From contig NZ_JALGBI010000003.1 in assembly GCF_022809125.1 (NCBI RefSeq), forward strand, positions 702,608 to 766,607: a DNA stretch of 64,000 nucleotides, read 5' to 3'. The DNA is from Variovorax terrae (GTDB taxonomy: Bacteria; Pseudomonadota; Gammaproteobacteria; Burkholderiales; Burkholderiaceae_C). The position numbers and the translations under genes were made by a program. Of this stretch, positions 1 through 8,628 are shown in pieces; positions within the stretch are counted from its first letter, which is position 1; the number at the start of each line of letters is the position of its first letter. The notes under the pieces were generated by a model. The model searched no databases and was not told where the DNA came from. It was given only the letters and a program-made list of their open reading frames with translations.

Positions 1-1
1 C

Positions 2-466
2 CACCAGCATGTGCAGCAGTTCGCCGGCATCCGCGAGGCGCTGGTGCAAGCCCTGGCGCGGCGCTACGCGGCCCGCCCGCCCTGGCTGCGCATCTCGCGG
101 GTGGGCGCGGGCCAGGCCGGCCTGAAAGGGCGGGTGATCACCGTGCTCGGGGCGAATGCTCTCAAAAAGATAGCTGAAAACAACGGTGTGACGGGGACAT
201 CCAGCCTCTGGGGTGTCTATGACTTCAGCGGCGACGAGGCCCGCTATGCCGGGCTGATGGACGGCTGGCTGGCGCGCGCGCCTGCCGGCAGCGCCCTGAT
301 GTGCCACCCGGCGGCGCAGGCCGAGCCGGGTGACGAGATCGGCCCGGCGCGCGCGGTCGAGTTCGCCTACCTGGGCGGTGCCCGCTTCGCCGAGGCGCTG
401 GCCCGCCATGGCGTGGCGCTGGCGCGCGGGGCCGAGGCCCTGGCCGGCGTGCGCGCCCGCGCCTGA
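2..466 (+). CDS. YdjC/ChbG/HpnK-family carbohydrate deacetylase, C-terminal part
   Basis: The frame is open from the left edge, so the N-terminal half of the gene lies outside the window; about 154 codons are present. The His-Gln-His-Val segment at the very start fits the second histidine motif of YdjC-family deacetylases (ChbG, HpnK), metal enzymes that remove N-acetyl groups from amino sugars. The gene ends 61 bases before the GTG of an ArnT-like glycosyltransferase, which suggests a shared role in modifying lipid-linked sugars. A 17-bp AT-rich palindrome sits inside the gene (158-174) and encodes an in-frame Leu-Lys-Lys-Ile-Ala stretch. The family call is limited by the missing N-terminus. 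Confidence 0.7.
   Translation, partial: HQHVQQFAGIREALVQALARRYAARPPWLRISRVGAGQAGLKGRVITVLGANALKKIAENNGVTGTSSLWGVYDFSGDEARYAGLMDGWLARAPAGSALMCHPAAQAEPGDEIGPARAVEFAYLGGARFAEALARHGVALARGAEALAGVRARA
158..174. repeat. 17-bp AT-rich palindromic element, copy 1
   Basis: GCTCTCAAAAAGATAGC lies in frame inside the deacetylase gene. It shares the GCT-N11-AGC layout and exact 17-bp length with eleven other copies in the window. Confidence 0.75.
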
Positions 467-527
467 GCCGCACCCGGCCCGCACGCTTCGGATCGCGCCC
501 GCCGGGCAGCCGCTAGACTTGGCACCC

Positions 528-2156
528 GTGTCATCGTCCACTTCTTCCCCCCACGTTTCCGTGCCCCGCGCCCCGGCTTCCGAACGCCGCCTGTCCTGGC
601 TGACGCTGGCGGCGCTGTTCCTCCTGCTCCTGGTGTTGGCCGCCTGGCGGCCGCTGGCTGTGCCCGACGAGGGCCGCTATGGCGAAATCGGCCGCTGGAT
701 GCTGCAAAGCGGCGACTGGCTGGCGCCGCGCCTGAACGGCATCCCGTTCTTCCACAAGCCGCCTTACCTCTATTGGCTGGAAGCGGCGTCGCTGGCCGTG
801 TTCGGCGCCCAGGTGTGGGCCGTGCGGCTGGTGCCGGCGCTGCATGCCGGCCTGATGCTGCTGGCGCTGTACCTGGCGGGGCGCAGCATCGCCGGCGAGC
901 GCGTGGCGCGCCGCGCCGCGCTGATGCTAGGCACCAGCCTGGCCTTCCTGATCGGCGGGCAGTACGTGAACCACGACATGCTGGTGGCGGCCTGGATCGG
1001 GGTCGCCATCTGGTGTTTCGGGCTCGCTTTCATGCACGGCGAGCGGCCCCACGCGAACCTGGCCCGCCTGGGCTTCGTGGCCTGCGCGCTGGGCGTGCTC
1101 AGCAAGGGGCTGATCGGCCTGGTGCTGCCCGGCCTGGCGCTGTTCCTCTGGCTGCTCTGGACGCGCCAGTTCCGGAAGCTGCTGTACCTGCCCTGGCTCA
1201 GCGGGCTGGCACTGTTTGCGCTGATCGCGGTGCCCTGGTTCGTGCTCGCCGAGCAGCGCTTTCCCGGCATGCTGGCCTACCTGTTCGGCACCCAGCAGTT
1301 TGGCCGCTACACCGCCACCACGTTCAACAACGCGCGGCCCTGGTGGTTCTACCTGCTGTGCCTGCTGGTGCTGCTGTTTCCCTGGGTGTTTTTTGCGCTT
1401 TATCAGGCCAAGGTCCAGGTCAGGCGGTCATCGGATGCTATTGTTTCTGTAGCAAGCAAGAACGGGGTGAGCCTCTGCTGGATCTGGCTGGCGGCGATCA
1501 TCGGCTTCTTTTCCATTCCCAACTCCAAGCTGATCGGCTATGCGCTGCCCGTGATACCGCCGCTGGCGCTGCTGGCGGCGCTGGGCTATGAGCGGCTGCT
1601 GGGCGGGCATCGCGCCTCGCGCGCCGTGTTCGCGGCGCTGTGCGCGCTGGCCATCGGCGTGGCGGTCGCGGCCAACGTCGTGGCCGGTCGCTACTCGCGC
1701 GGCACCGGCTCGCTGGACGTGGCCCAGGCGCTGGCCTGCGCCGCCGCGCCCGGCGACCGGATCTATGCGGTCGGCGAGTTTCCCTACGACCTGCCGTTCT
1801 ACATCCAGGCGCAGCACCCGATGATCGTGGTGCAGGACTGGCCCGAGCTGCGCCGCTCGGCCGGCGACAACTGGCGGCGCGAGCTGTTCGAGGGGGCCGA
1901 TTTCGATGCCGGCGCGGCCCAGGTGCTGCAGCCGCCCGAGGCGCTGGCCGCGGCCCGCGGCCAGCCGGGCAACTGGGTGCTGGCGCCCCGGGGCGTGGCG
2001 GTGGACGGTTTCGCGCGGGTCGCGCAGGGCAGCCGCTGGGTGCTCTACCGCAGTGCGCCGGCCGCCGGCACCCTAGCGCCGGAAGGCCCAGAAGCGGCTC
2101 AGCACAAAGGTCTGCCCGGCTGCGACCACCAGGGCGCAGAACAGCGCCAGCAGTGA
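528..2156 (+). CDS. ArnT-like glycosyltransferase (GT39/PMT family)
   Basis: This 542-residue polytopic inner-membrane protein has many hydrophobic segments, the first at about residues 22-40. The first periplasmic loop carries Pro-Asp-Glu-Gly-Arg-Tyr (46-51) followed by a Gly-Asp-Trp-Leu-x-Pro-Arg stretch, the pattern of ArnT, which transfers a sugar from a polyprenyl phosphate donor. Its substrate is unknown. The GTG at 528 is preferred because upstream sequence in frame overlaps the deacetylase and is not membrane-like. The convergent gtrA gene overlaps the last 84 bases, so the C-terminal 28 residues are antisense to gtrA and may not be conserved. A 17-bp palindrome at 1437-1453 adds an in-frame Ala-Ile-Val-Ser-Val-Ala. 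Confidence 0.85.
   Translation: MSSSTSSPHVSVPRAPASERRLSWLTLAALFLLLLVLAAWRPLAVPDEGRYGEIGRWMLQSGDWLAPRLNGIPFFHKPPYLYWLEAASLAVFGAQVWAVRLVPALHAGLMLLALYLAGRSIAGERVARRAALMLGTSLAFLIGGQYVNHDMLVAAWIGVAIWCFGLAFMHGERPHANLARLGFVACALGVLSKGLIGLVLPGLALFLWLLWTRQFRKLLYLPWLSGLALFALIAVPWFVLAEQRFPGMLAYLFGTQQFGRYTATTFNNARPWWFYLLCLLVLLFPWVFFALYQAKVQVRRSSDAIVSVASKNGVSLCWIWLAAIIGFFSIPNSKLIGYALPVIPPLALLAALGYERLLGGHRASRAVFAALCALAIGVAVAANVVAGRYSRGTGSLDVAQALACAAAPGDRIYAVGEFPYDLPFYIQAQHPMIVVQDWPELRRSAGDNWRRELFEGADFDAGAAQVLQPPEALAAARGQPGNWVLAPRGVAVDGFARVAQGSRWVLYRSAPAAGTLAPEGPEAAQHKGLPGCDHQGAEQRQQ
1437..1453. repeat. 17-bp AT-rich palindromic element, copy 2
   Basis: GCTATTGTTTCTGTAGC lies in frame in a poorly conserved loop of the ArnT-like gene; flanking T and A extend the arms to TGCTA/TAGCA. 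Confidence 0.8.
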
Positions 2157-2438
2157 CGGCCAGTGCAGGCCGCGCAGCAGCAGCACGAAGACGATCTCGT
2201 TGCAGGCAAACCCCGCCAGCGCCGTGACGGCAAAGCGGGTGAAGCTCTGCCCCACCGTGGTGGCGGCATCGCGAAAGCTCAGCAGCCGGTGGCCGGAGAA
2301 GCTCACGAAGAAGGCCACCCCGAAGCCCAGCGCGTTGGCGGCTTCGGGCCACAGGTAGGGCTGGGCCAGCGCGAAGACCGCCATGTGCGTGAGCGCGGCG
2401 GCCACCCCCACGGCAAGGAACCAGAAACCGGTGTTCAT
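2073..2438 (-). CDS. GtrA-family membrane protein
   Basis: This 121-residue protein has four hydrophobic segments and matches the GtrA/DPMS family, small proteins thought to flip polyprenyl-phosphate-linked sugars across the inner membrane. It ends in a basic Arg-Phe-Trp-Ala-Phe-Arg-Arg tail typical of the family. Its ATG overlaps the stop of the upstream GT2 gene (ATGA), so the two are translationally coupled, matching the common gtrA-gtrB pairing. The 3' end overlaps the convergent ArnT-like gene by 84 bases. The pair probably makes and flips the donor that the neighbouring ArnT-like enzyme uses; that link is inference. Confidence 0.85.
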   Translation of the reverse strand: MNTGFWFLAVGVAAALTHMAVFALAQPYLWPEAANALGFGVAFFVSFSGHRLLSFRDAATTVGQSFTRFAVTALAGFACNEIVFVLLLRGLHWPSLLALFCALVVAAGQTFVLSRFWAFRR

Positions 2439-3463
2439 CAGAGCAGCGACGAGTCCTGCGGCGACGGCAGCGCCATGTCGTCCGCATCGAGGCCCCGGCG
2501 CGCGCGCGGCGGCAGCCCGAGGCCGCTGCGCTGGCTCACGAGGTAGGCCGGCCGGCGTTTCACTTCCTCGTAGATGCGGCCCACGTACTCGGCCAGCACG
2601 CCGATCGACAGCAGCTGGATGCCGCTCAGCAGCATCATGCCGGCGACGATGGTGGCGTAGCCGGGCACGCTGATGCCGGCGATGAAGTATTCGCCCACCA
2701 CCCAGGCGCCGTAGCCGAGTGCACCAAAGGCCAGCAGCAGGCCCAGCAGCGTCAGCAGGCGCAGCGGCGCCGTGGAGAACGCCACCATGCCGGTGAGCGC
2801 GAGCGAGAACGAGCCGCGCAGGCCGTAGTGGGTCTGGCCGTCGGCGCGCGGCAGCGGCTCGTAGTCGATGGCCGTGCTGTTGAAGCCGACCCAGGCATAC
2901 AGGCCCTTCATGAAACGGTTGCGCTCGGGCAAGGCGTTCAGCGCCGCCACCACCTTGCGGTCCATCAGGCGGAAGTCGCCGGCGTGGGCGGGAATCTCGA
3001 CCCGGTTGCCCCAGTTGACCAGCTTGTAGAACAGCCCGGTCAGCCCGGCCTGCAGGCGCGACTGGTCGTCGCGCGTGCTGCGCACCGCATAGACCACGTC
3101 GGCGCCCTGGCGCCAGGTCCGCAGCATGTCGGGCAGCAGCGCCAGCGGATGCTGGCCGTCCGCGTCCATCAGGATCACCACGTCGCCCTGCGCGGCCTCC
3201 ATGCCGGCGGTGAGGGCCGCTTCCTTGCCGAAATTGCGCGACAGCTGCAGGCTCACCACCTGCGGATGCGACTGGCTCAGGGCCCGCGCCACCTGGGCGG
3301 TGTCGTCGCGGCTGCCGTCGTCCACCACGATCAGCTCGACGCGGGGCGACAGCGCGGCCAGGGCCGCGAGCGTCTCGGGCACCACCCGGCTCAGGTTGCG
3401 CGCCTCGTTGAAGGCGGGCATCACGCAGGAGATGGAGGGTGTCGCGTCGGCACGGATCGTCAT
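2438..3463 (-). CDS. GT2 polyprenyl-phosphate glycosyltransferase (GtrB/DPM1-like)
   Basis: This 341-residue protein has an N-terminal GT-A domain with Val-Val-Asp-Asp-Gly (46-50) and Asp-Ala-Asp-Gly-Gln-His (100-105) for nucleotide-sugar and metal binding, then two hydrophobic segments near 230-310. This is the layout of GtrB/DPM1-like enzymes that load a sugar onto undecaprenyl phosphate. The ATG at 3463 begins the conserved domain directly; an ATG 27 bases upstream would add a short unconserved tail. It overlaps gtrA by ATGA. The sugar is not predictable from sequence. Confidence 0.9.
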   Translation of the reverse strand: MTIRADATPSISCVMPAFNEARNLSRVVPETLAALAALSPRVELIVVDDGSRDDTAQVARALSQSHPQVVSLQLSRNFGKEAALTAGMEAAQGDVVILMDADGQHPLALLPDMLRTWRQGADVVYAVRSTRDDQSRLQAGLTGLFYKLVNWGNRVEIPAHAGDFRLMDRKVVAALNALPERNRFMKGLYAWVGFNSTAIDYEPLPRADGQTHYGLRGSFSLALTGMVAFSTAPLRLLTLLGLLLAFGALGYGAWVVGEYFIAGISVPGYATIVAGMMLLSGIQLLSIGVLAEYVGRIYEEVKRRPAYLVSQRSGLGLPPRARRGLDADDMALPSPQDSSLL

Positions 3464-3529
3464 GCGCGCATCATGCCAAAAAAAGAGCAACGAGCTGTAA
3501 GAAGCGGTACGCCGGCGTGCTTGTCTATG

Positions 3530-3554
3530 AAAAAACCCCGCCGCAGCGGGGTTT
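3530..3554 (-). terminator. Intrinsic terminator of psiF
   Basis: Read on the minus strand, a GCGGGG... type stem (six G/C pairs, arms 3536-3541 and 3546-3551, loop CGCA) is followed by a run of six T. It lies 20 bases past the psiF stop. Confidence 0.85.
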
Positions 3555-3574
3555 CCAAGCCGACGCGAGGCGTC

Positions 3575-3856
3575 TTACTTGCTCAGGCATTCCTTCATGA
3601 AGGCCTTGCGCTCGTCGCCCTTCTTGTCCTTGGCATCGCCATTGCAGGACTTCATCTTTTCCTGCTGGGTCATCTTCTTGGCGCTCAGGCACTCCTTCAT
3701 GAAGGCCTTGCGCTCGTCGCCTTTCTTGTCGCCGGCATCCTTGTTGCAGGTCGCCATCTTGGACTGCTGCTTGGTCATGCCGTCGCCTTCGGCGGCATGG
3801 GCCACGCCGAACGACAGGGACAGGCCCAGGGCGATCAGGGATAGAAGCTTTTTCAT
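3575..3856 (-). CDS. psiF: PsiF-repeat periplasmic protein
   Basis: This 93-residue protein starts with a clear Sec signal peptide (Met-Lys-Lys-Leu-Leu ... Ala-His-Ala, cleavage near residue 21). The mature part is two near-identical PsiF repeats containing Gly-Asp-Glu-Arg-Lys-Ala-Phe-Met-Lys-Glu-Cys-Leu. The two DNA repeats (about 3581-3628 and 3681-3728) differ by few bases, so the duplication is recent or homogenised. E. coli PsiF is phosphate-starvation induced, but its molecular function is unknown; regulation here cannot be read from the sequence. The ATG at 3856 is chosen for its signal peptide and an upstream GGAGA. Transcription ends at a strong terminator. Confidence 0.85.
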   Translation of the reverse strand: MKKLLSLIALGLSLSFGVAHAAEGDGMTKQQSKMATCNKDAGDKKGDERKAFMKECLSAKKMTQQEKMKSCNGDAKDKKGDERKAFMKECLSK

Positions 3857-3905
3857 GGGGTCTCCTGAAAAGGAAGGTTGGAAGGTAATCCCGCGAGGGA
3901 TTGCA

Positions 3906-3922
3906 GCATATAACGATATAGC
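3906..3922. repeat. Possible degenerate copy of the 17-bp palindromic element
   Basis: GCATATAACGATATAGC, between psiF and argS, has the 17-bp length and the ATAGC arm but begins GCA rather than GCT. Confidence 0.35.
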
Positions 3923-3972
3923 CGGCAAGATGGATGACGCCGCTGCGGGACCGGCCCCCGTAAAATCGGCGG

Positions 3973-5658
3973 ATGCTCTTTGTCAAACAGGAATTGCTCG
4001 CGGCCCTGGCCGCTGGGCTGGAAAAGCTTTCCCCCGGCGCCGGGGACAAGGCGGCTCTCGAGTCGCCCAAGGTGGCCGCGCATGGCGATTTCGCGTCCAC
4101 CGCGGCCATGCAATTGGCCAAGCCGCTCAAGCAGAACCCGCGCCAGCTGGCCGAGGCGCTGCGCGCCGAGCTGCTGGCCGCGGCGCCGTTCCAGCGCTGG
4201 GTCGAGTCCATCGACATCGCCGGTCCGGGCTTCATCAACTTCAAGCTCCGGCCCGAGGCCAAGCAGCAGGTCGTGAAGGAAGTGCTGTCGCAGGCGCAGC
4301 AGTTCGGCTTCCAGCCGGCGAACGGCCGGCACATGATGGTCGAGTTCGTCTCGGCCAACCCGACCGGGCCGCTGCATGTCGGCCACGGCCGCCAGGCCGC
4401 CCTGGGCGATGCGATCTGCAACCTGTACGCCACGCAGGGCTGGGATGTGTACCGCGAGTTCTACTACAACGACGCCGGCGTGCAGATCGCCACGCTGGCC
4501 AACAGCACGCAGCTGCGTGCCAGGGGTTTCAAGCCCGGCGATGCGCAATGGCCCGAGGCCGCCTACAACGGCGACTACATCCAGGACATCGCCAACGACT
4601 TCCTCGCGAAGAAGACGGTGAAGTCGGACGACCGCGAATACACCGCCAGCGGCGACGTGGACGACCTCGACTCGATCCGCCAGTTCGCCGTGGCCTACCT
4701 GCGCCACGAGCAGGACCTGGACCTGCGCGCCTTCCAGGTGAAGTTCGACAACTACTACCTCGAATCCAGCCTGTACACCAGCGGCCGGGTCGAGGCCACG
4801 GTGAAGCGGCTGCAGGAGGCCGGCAAAACCTACGAGCAGGACGGCGCGCTGTGGCTGCGCTCCACCGACTACGGCGACGACAAGGACCGCGTGATGCGCA
4901 AGTCCGACGGCAGCTACACCTACTTCGTGCCCGACGTGGCCTACCACATCGCCAAATGGGAGCGCGGCTTCCAGAAGGTGGTCAATATCCAGGGCACCGA
5001 CCACCACGGCACCATCGCGCGCGTGCGCGCCGGCCTGCAGGCGGCCAACGTGGGCATTCCCGAGGGCTACCCCGACTACGTGCTGCACACCATGGTGCGC
5101 GTGATGCGCGACGGCCAGGAGGTCAAGATCGGCAAGCGCGCCGGCAGCTACGTGACGCTGCGCGACCTGATCGAGTGGACCGGCAAGGACGCCGTGCGCT
5201 TCTTCCTGCTGTCGCGCAAGCCCGACACCGAGTACACCTTCGACGTCGACCTCGCGCTGGCCCAGAACAACGACAACCCGGTCTACTACGTGCAGTACGC
5301 CCATGCGCGCATCTGCTCGGTGCTGTCGGCCTGGAAGGACAAGGACGGCGGCGATGCGGCGCGGCTGGGCGGCGTCGACCTGTCCCCGCTGCAAAGCCCG
5401 CAGGCCCTGGCCCTGATGCTGCAGCTGGCCAAGTACCCCGACATGCTGGCCGCGGCCGCCCAGGGCTTCGCGCCGCACGACGTCACGTTCTACCTGCGCG
5501 ACCTCGCGGCCTGCTACCACAGCTACTACGATGCCGAGCGCATCCTGGTGGACGACGAAACCGTGAAACAGGCCCGGCTGGCCCTGGTCGCCGCCACCGC
5601 GCAGGTGTTGCACAATGGCCTGGCGGTGCTGGGCGTGTCAGCACCCGCAAAAATGTGA
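3973..5658 (+). CDS. argS: Arginyl-tRNA synthetase
   Basis: This 561-residue protein is the class I enzyme that charges tRNA-Arg in the cytoplasm. The N-terminal Arg-tRNA-synthetase domain is followed by the HIGH-type signature His-Val-Gly-His at 135-138 within Pro-Thr-Gly-Pro-Leu-His. The KMSKS position is replaced by Lys-Ile-Gly-Lys-Arg-Ala-Gly, in line with the loose KMSKS of many bacterial ArgRS. The C-terminal DALR anticodon-binding domain contains the usual Tyr-Ala-His-Ala-Arg stretch. Length and order match the family. A SPOR-domain gene starts 8 bases after its stop, so the two are probably cotranscribed. Confidence 0.98.
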   Translation: MLFVKQELLAALAAGLEKLSPGAGDKAALESPKVAAHGDFASTAAMQLAKPLKQNPRQLAEALRAELLAAAPFQRWVESIDIAGPGFINFKLRPEAKQQVVKEVLSQAQQFGFQPANGRHMMVEFVSANPTGPLHVGHGRQAALGDAICNLYATQGWDVYREFYYNDAGVQIATLANSTQLRARGFKPGDAQWPEAAYNGDYIQDIANDFLAKKTVKSDDREYTASGDVDDLDSIRQFAVAYLRHEQDLDLRAFQVKFDNYYLESSLYTSGRVEATVKRLQEAGKTYEQDGALWLRSTDYGDDKDRVMRKSDGSYTYFVPDVAYHIAKWERGFQKVVNIQGTDHHGTIARVRAGLQAANVGIPEGYPDYVLHTMVRVMRDGQEVKIGKRAGSYVTLRDLIEWTGKDAVRFFLLSRKPDTEYTFDVDLALAQNNDNPVYYVQYAHARICSVLSAWKDKDGGDAARLGGVDLSPLQSPQALALMLQLAKYPDMLAAAAQGFAPHDVTFYLRDLAACYHSYYDAERILVDDETVKQARLALVAATAQVLHNGLAVLGVSAPAKM

Positions 5659-5666
5659 GTGACAAC

Positions 5667-6311
5667 ATGAAGCATCAACGCGGCGGTACTTTCATCGGGC
5701 TGGTCATCGGAATAGTGATCGGCCTGGGCGCGGCGCTGGCCGTGGCGGTCTATGTGACCAAGGTGCCCGTGCCGTTCGTCAACAAGGGCCAGACCCGCAG
5801 CGCCGAGCAGGATGCGGCCGAGGCCAAGAAGAACAAGGACTGGGACCCGAACACGCCGCTGTACGGCAAGAACCCGGTCCGTCCGCCCGCGCCGGCGGCC
5901 TCGGGTGCGGTGGGCGTGGCGCCACCAGTGGCGCCTGTCGCACCGGCCGCATCCGCGGCCAGGCCGGCGGTCGCCGCCGTCCCGGCCGGCCGCTCCGAGG
6001 GCAAGCCGGCTTCGGCCGACCCGCTGGGCGACCTGGCCCAGGCCCGCGCGGCCGCGGCGGGCGGCGGGGCCGATCCGTTCACGTATTTCGTGCAGGCCGG
6101 TGCCTACCGCACCGCCGAGGATGCCGAAGCCCAGCGCGCCAAGCTGTCATTGATCGGCGTGGAGTCCAAGGTGACCGAGCGCGAGCAGTCGGGCCGCACC
6201 GTGTTCCGGGTGCGCGTGGGACCGTTCGACAAGAAGGAAGATGCCGACAAGACCAAGGAAAAGCTCGATGGCGGCGGCATGGAGACGGCGCTGGTGCGCG
6301 TGCAGCGTTGA
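5667..6311 (+). CDS. SPOR-domain inner-membrane protein
   Basis: This 214-residue protein has a short cytoplasmic N-terminus, one hydrophobic segment (about 8-29), a Pro/Ala-rich linker and a C-terminal SPOR domain (about 135-213) starting Tyr-Phe-Val-Gln-Ala-Gly-Ala-Tyr. SPOR domains bind septal peptidoglycan stripped of stem peptides, and this architecture is that of FtsN/DedD-like proteins. Whether it is FtsN is uncertain, since no essential FtsN motif can be told apart here. It lies between argS (8-base gap) and dsbA, a frequent order in Comamonadaceae as I recall. The ATG at 5667 follows the argS stop directly. Confidence 0.85.
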   Translation: MKHQRGGTFIGLVIGIVIGLGAALAVAVYVTKVPVPFVNKGQTRSAEQDAAEAKKNKDWDPNTPLYGKNPVRPPAPAASGAVGVAPPVAPVAPAASAARPAVAAVPAGRSEGKPASADPLGDLAQARAAAAGGGADPFTYFVQAGAYRTAEDAEAQRAKLSLIGVESKVTEREQSGRTVFRVRVGPFDKKEDADKTKEKLDGGGMETALVRVQR

Positions 6312-6395
6312 GCGGGTGGCTGCATCGATCCGGCGGCCGAGGCGGGAACTTCGGCGCGTGCCGTTGCTCTGGTAAACAGACAGGAGTGTGAATCA

Positions 6396-7046
6396 ATGAA
6401 ACGTCGTGAATTTTCTTGGGCTGCCGCTTCCGCGCTGGCCGCCTCCACGCTGGCGCTGCCCGCGGCCCATGCCCAGGGCAAGAAGCCCGCGGAGGGAACC
6501 GACTACGTCGCGCTGGACAAGCGCGTGCCGGTCGAGGCGCCGCAAGGCAAGGTGGAGGTGATCGAGTTCTTCTGGTACAGCTGCCCGCACTGCAACGCCT
6601 TCGAGCCCAAGCTCGAGGCCTGGGTCAAGTCCATCCCCAAGGACGTGTCGTTCAAGCGGGTGCCGGTGGCCTTCCGCGACGATTTCGTGCCCCAGCAGCG
6701 CCTGTTCTACGCGCTCGAAGCCCTGGGCAAGGTCGACGAACTGCAGGCCAAGGTGTTCTACGCCATCCATGTGGAGCGCCAGCCGCTCACCACCCAGGAG
6801 CCGATCGCCAACTGGGTGGCCAAGCAGGGCGTGGACAAGGCCAAGTTCCTGGAGCTCTTCAATTCGTTCTCGGTGACGACCAAGGCGCGCCGCGCCACGC
6901 AGCTGCAGGACGCCTACAAGGTGCAGGGCGTGCCCGCCCTGGGCATCGCCGGCCGCTTCTACACCGACGGCTCGCTGGCCGGCAACATGGAGCGCGCCCT
7001 CCAGGTCACCGATTTCCTGATCGGCGAGGCGCGCAAGGGCGCCTGA
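6396..7046 (+). CDS. dsbA: Periplasmic thiol:disulfide oxidase DsbA
   Basis: This 216-residue DsbA-type thioredoxin-fold protein introduces disulfides into exported proteins. The signal sequence contains Lys-Arg-Arg-Glu-Phe followed by a hydrophobic stretch and ends Ala-His-Ala; the twin arginine makes Tat export possible, although most DsbA proteins use Sec/SRP. The active site is Cys63-Pro-His-Cys66, the canonical DsbA dipeptide, and a Val-Pro follows in the cis-proline loop. A strong terminator sits 24 bases past the stop. An AGGAG lies before the ATG. Confidence 0.95.
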   Translation: MKRREFSWAAASALAASTLALPAAHAQGKKPAEGTDYVALDKRVPVEAPQGKVEVIEFFWYSCPHCNAFEPKLEAWVKSIPKDVSFKRVPVAFRDDFVPQQRLFYALEALGKVDELQAKVFYAIHVERQPLTTQEPIANWVAKQGVDKAKFLELFNSFSVTTKARRATQLQDAYKVQGVPALGIAGRFYTDGSLAGNMERALQVTDFLIGEARKGA

Positions 7047-7070
7047 GGCTCCAACCTTCCCCGAGAAATG

Positions 7071-7092
7071 GCCCGCATCAGCGGGCTTTTTC
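7071..7092 (+). terminator. Intrinsic terminator after dsbA
   Basis: GCCCGC and GCGGGC arms flank an ATCA loop, followed by TTTTT. It separates dsbA from lptA. Confidence 0.85.
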
Positions 7093-7143
7093 TTGGGCGC
7101 GCCCTATCTGGCCGCTACAATCAGCAGCAAGATTCGTGCCTTT

Positions 7144-7767
7144 ATGAACAAAACTTACGTCCTTCCTGTTCTGTTTGTCGTGTGTGCCTTGGTTGCAGGC
7201 GGTGCCAGCGCCGAAAAAGCGGATCGCAACAAGCCCATGAACGTCGAGGCCGACGCCCTGCGCTACGACGATCTCAGCCAGACCAGCATCTTCACGGGCC
7301 GGGTGGTGGCGACCAAGGGCACCATCGTGATCCGCGGCGCGCGCATCGACGTGCGCCAGGACCCGGAAGGCTACCAGTACGGCACCGTCACGGCCGAGCC
7401 CGGCAGGCTGGCGTTCTACCGGCAAAAGCGCGAGGGTGTGGACGAATACATCGAGGGCGAGGGCGAACTGATCGAGTACGACAGCAAGGCCGACAACGTC
7501 AAGCTGATCCGGCGCGCGGAGCTGCGCCGCTACAAGGGCACCACGCTGAACGACGAAATGACGGGCAGCCTGATCGTCTACGAAAACAGCACCGATGTCT
7601 TCACCGTGGATGGCTCTCCCCAGGGCGCCCAGGGGGCGCCGGCCAGCGGCAACGGGCGCATCCGTGCCATGCTGACCCCCAAGGTCGACCCTTCGGCGCC
7701 CGTGCCGTCGGCCCCGCCGCCCGCCGCGCTGCGCCCCAGCACCAACCTGGGCGGGGAGAAGCGGTGA
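7144..7767 (+). CDS. lptA: Lipopolysaccharide transport periplasmic protein LptA
   Basis: This 207-residue protein has a signal peptide ending near Gly-Ala-Ser-Ala and an OstA/LptA jellyroll domain (about residues 28-160, beginning [10 protein letters not shown]). LptA monomers form the periplasmic bridge that carries LPS from LptBFGC to LptDE. The C-terminus is a low-complexity Pro/Ala tail. The ATG at 7144 is chosen because it begins the signal peptide; the upstream ATG lacks one. The stop overlaps the lptB GTG, so the genes are translationally coupled. Confidence 0.93.
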   Translation: MNKTYVLPVLFVVCALVAGGASAEKADRNKPMNVEADALRYDDLSQTSIFTGRVVATKGTIVIRGARIDVRQDPEGYQYGTVTAEPGRLAFYRQKREGVDEYIEGEGELIEYDSKADNVKLIRRAELRRYKGTTLNDEMTGSLIVYENSTDVFTVDGSPQGAQGAPASGNGRIRAMLTPKVDPSAPVPSAPPPAALRPSTNLGGEKR

Positions 7768-8534
7768 CGGCGGCGAACGCGGAAGCGGCCGCCACCAGCC
7801 GGCTCGAGGCGCGCCACCTGCAGAAGTCCTATGGCAGCCGCAAGGTGGTCAAGGATGTTTCGCTGGGCGTGCAGAAGGGCGAGGTCGTCGGCCTGCTCGG
7901 GCCCAACGGCGCGGGCAAGACCACCTCGTTCTACATGATCGTGGGCCTGGTGCGCGCCGACGCCGGCGACATCAGCATCGACGGCCAGCCGGTCGGCCAC
8001 ATGCCGATCCACCGCCGCTCGCGGCTGGGCCTGTCCTATCTGCCGCAGGAGGCCTCGATCTTCCGCAAGCTCAGTGTCGAGGACAACGTGCGCGCCGTGC
8101 TGGAACTGCAGAACGACGAAGCCGGCCAGCCGTTGCGCCACGAGGAGATCGAGCGGCGCCTGACCGCGCTGCTGCAGGACCTGCGCGTGGAGCACCTGCG
8201 CGATTCGCCGGCGCTGGCGCTGTCGGGCGGCGAGCGCCGCCGCGTGGAGATTGCGCGCGCGCTGGCCACCCAGCCGCGCTTCATCCTGCTGGACGAGCCG
8301 TTCGCCGGCATCGACCCGATCGCCGTGATCGAGATCCAGCGCATCATCGGCTTCCTGAAGTCGCGCGGCATCGGCGTGCTCATCACCGACCACAACGTGC
8401 GCGAGACCCTGGGCATCTGCGACCACGCCTACATCATCAGCGACGGCCACGTGCTGGCCCAGGGCACGCCCTCGGAGATCGTCAACAACGCCGACGTACG
8501 CCGCGTGTACCTCGGCGAGCATTTCAGGATGTGA
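7764..8534 (+). CDS. lptB: LPS export ABC ATPase LptB
   Basis: This 256-residue ABC ATPase powers LPS extraction from the inner membrane with LptFG. It has Walker A Gly-Pro-Asn-Gly-Ala-Gly-Lys-Thr-Thr (about 46-54), the signature Leu-Ser-Gly-Gly-Glu-Arg-Arg-Arg, Walker B [12 protein letters not shown] and a switch His in Ile-Thr-Asp-His-Asn-Val-Arg-Glu, all typical of LptB. GTG 7764 overlaps the lptA stop. The first dozen residues are an unconserved Ala-rich extension, so a start slightly downstream cannot be excluded. rpoN follows, the usual proteobacterial order. Confidence 0.96.
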   Translation: MTAANAEAAATSRLEARHLQKSYGSRKVVKDVSLGVQKGEVVGLLGPNGAGKTTSFYMIVGLVRADAGDISIDGQPVGHMPIHRRSRLGLSYLPQEASIFRKLSVEDNVRAVLELQNDEAGQPLRHEEIERRLTALLQDLRVEHLRDSPALALSGGERRRVEIARALATQPRFILLDEPFAGIDPIAVIEIQRIIGFLKSRGIGVLITDHNVRETLGICDHAYIISDGHVLAQGTPSEIVNNADVRRVYLGEHFRM

Positions 8535-8628
8535 TGGCTTCCGCCCGCTGTCTGCCCATGGCGCGCGGCCGCCGCACTTGCTCGGAGAGCGGCCGTTCGC
8601 TGCCTTTGGCCGCGGGGCCGCAGCTGCC

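Noticed and set aside
330..527. N-terminal extension of the ArnT-like frame
   Set aside because: It overlaps the deacetylase gene and lacks membrane-protein character; GTG 528 leads straight into the first hydrophobic segment.
3973..5658. Defective argS because KMSKS is missing
   Set aside because: Lys-Ile-Gly-Lys-Arg-Ala-Gly fits known loose KMSKS versions in bacterial ArgRS; the rest is intact.
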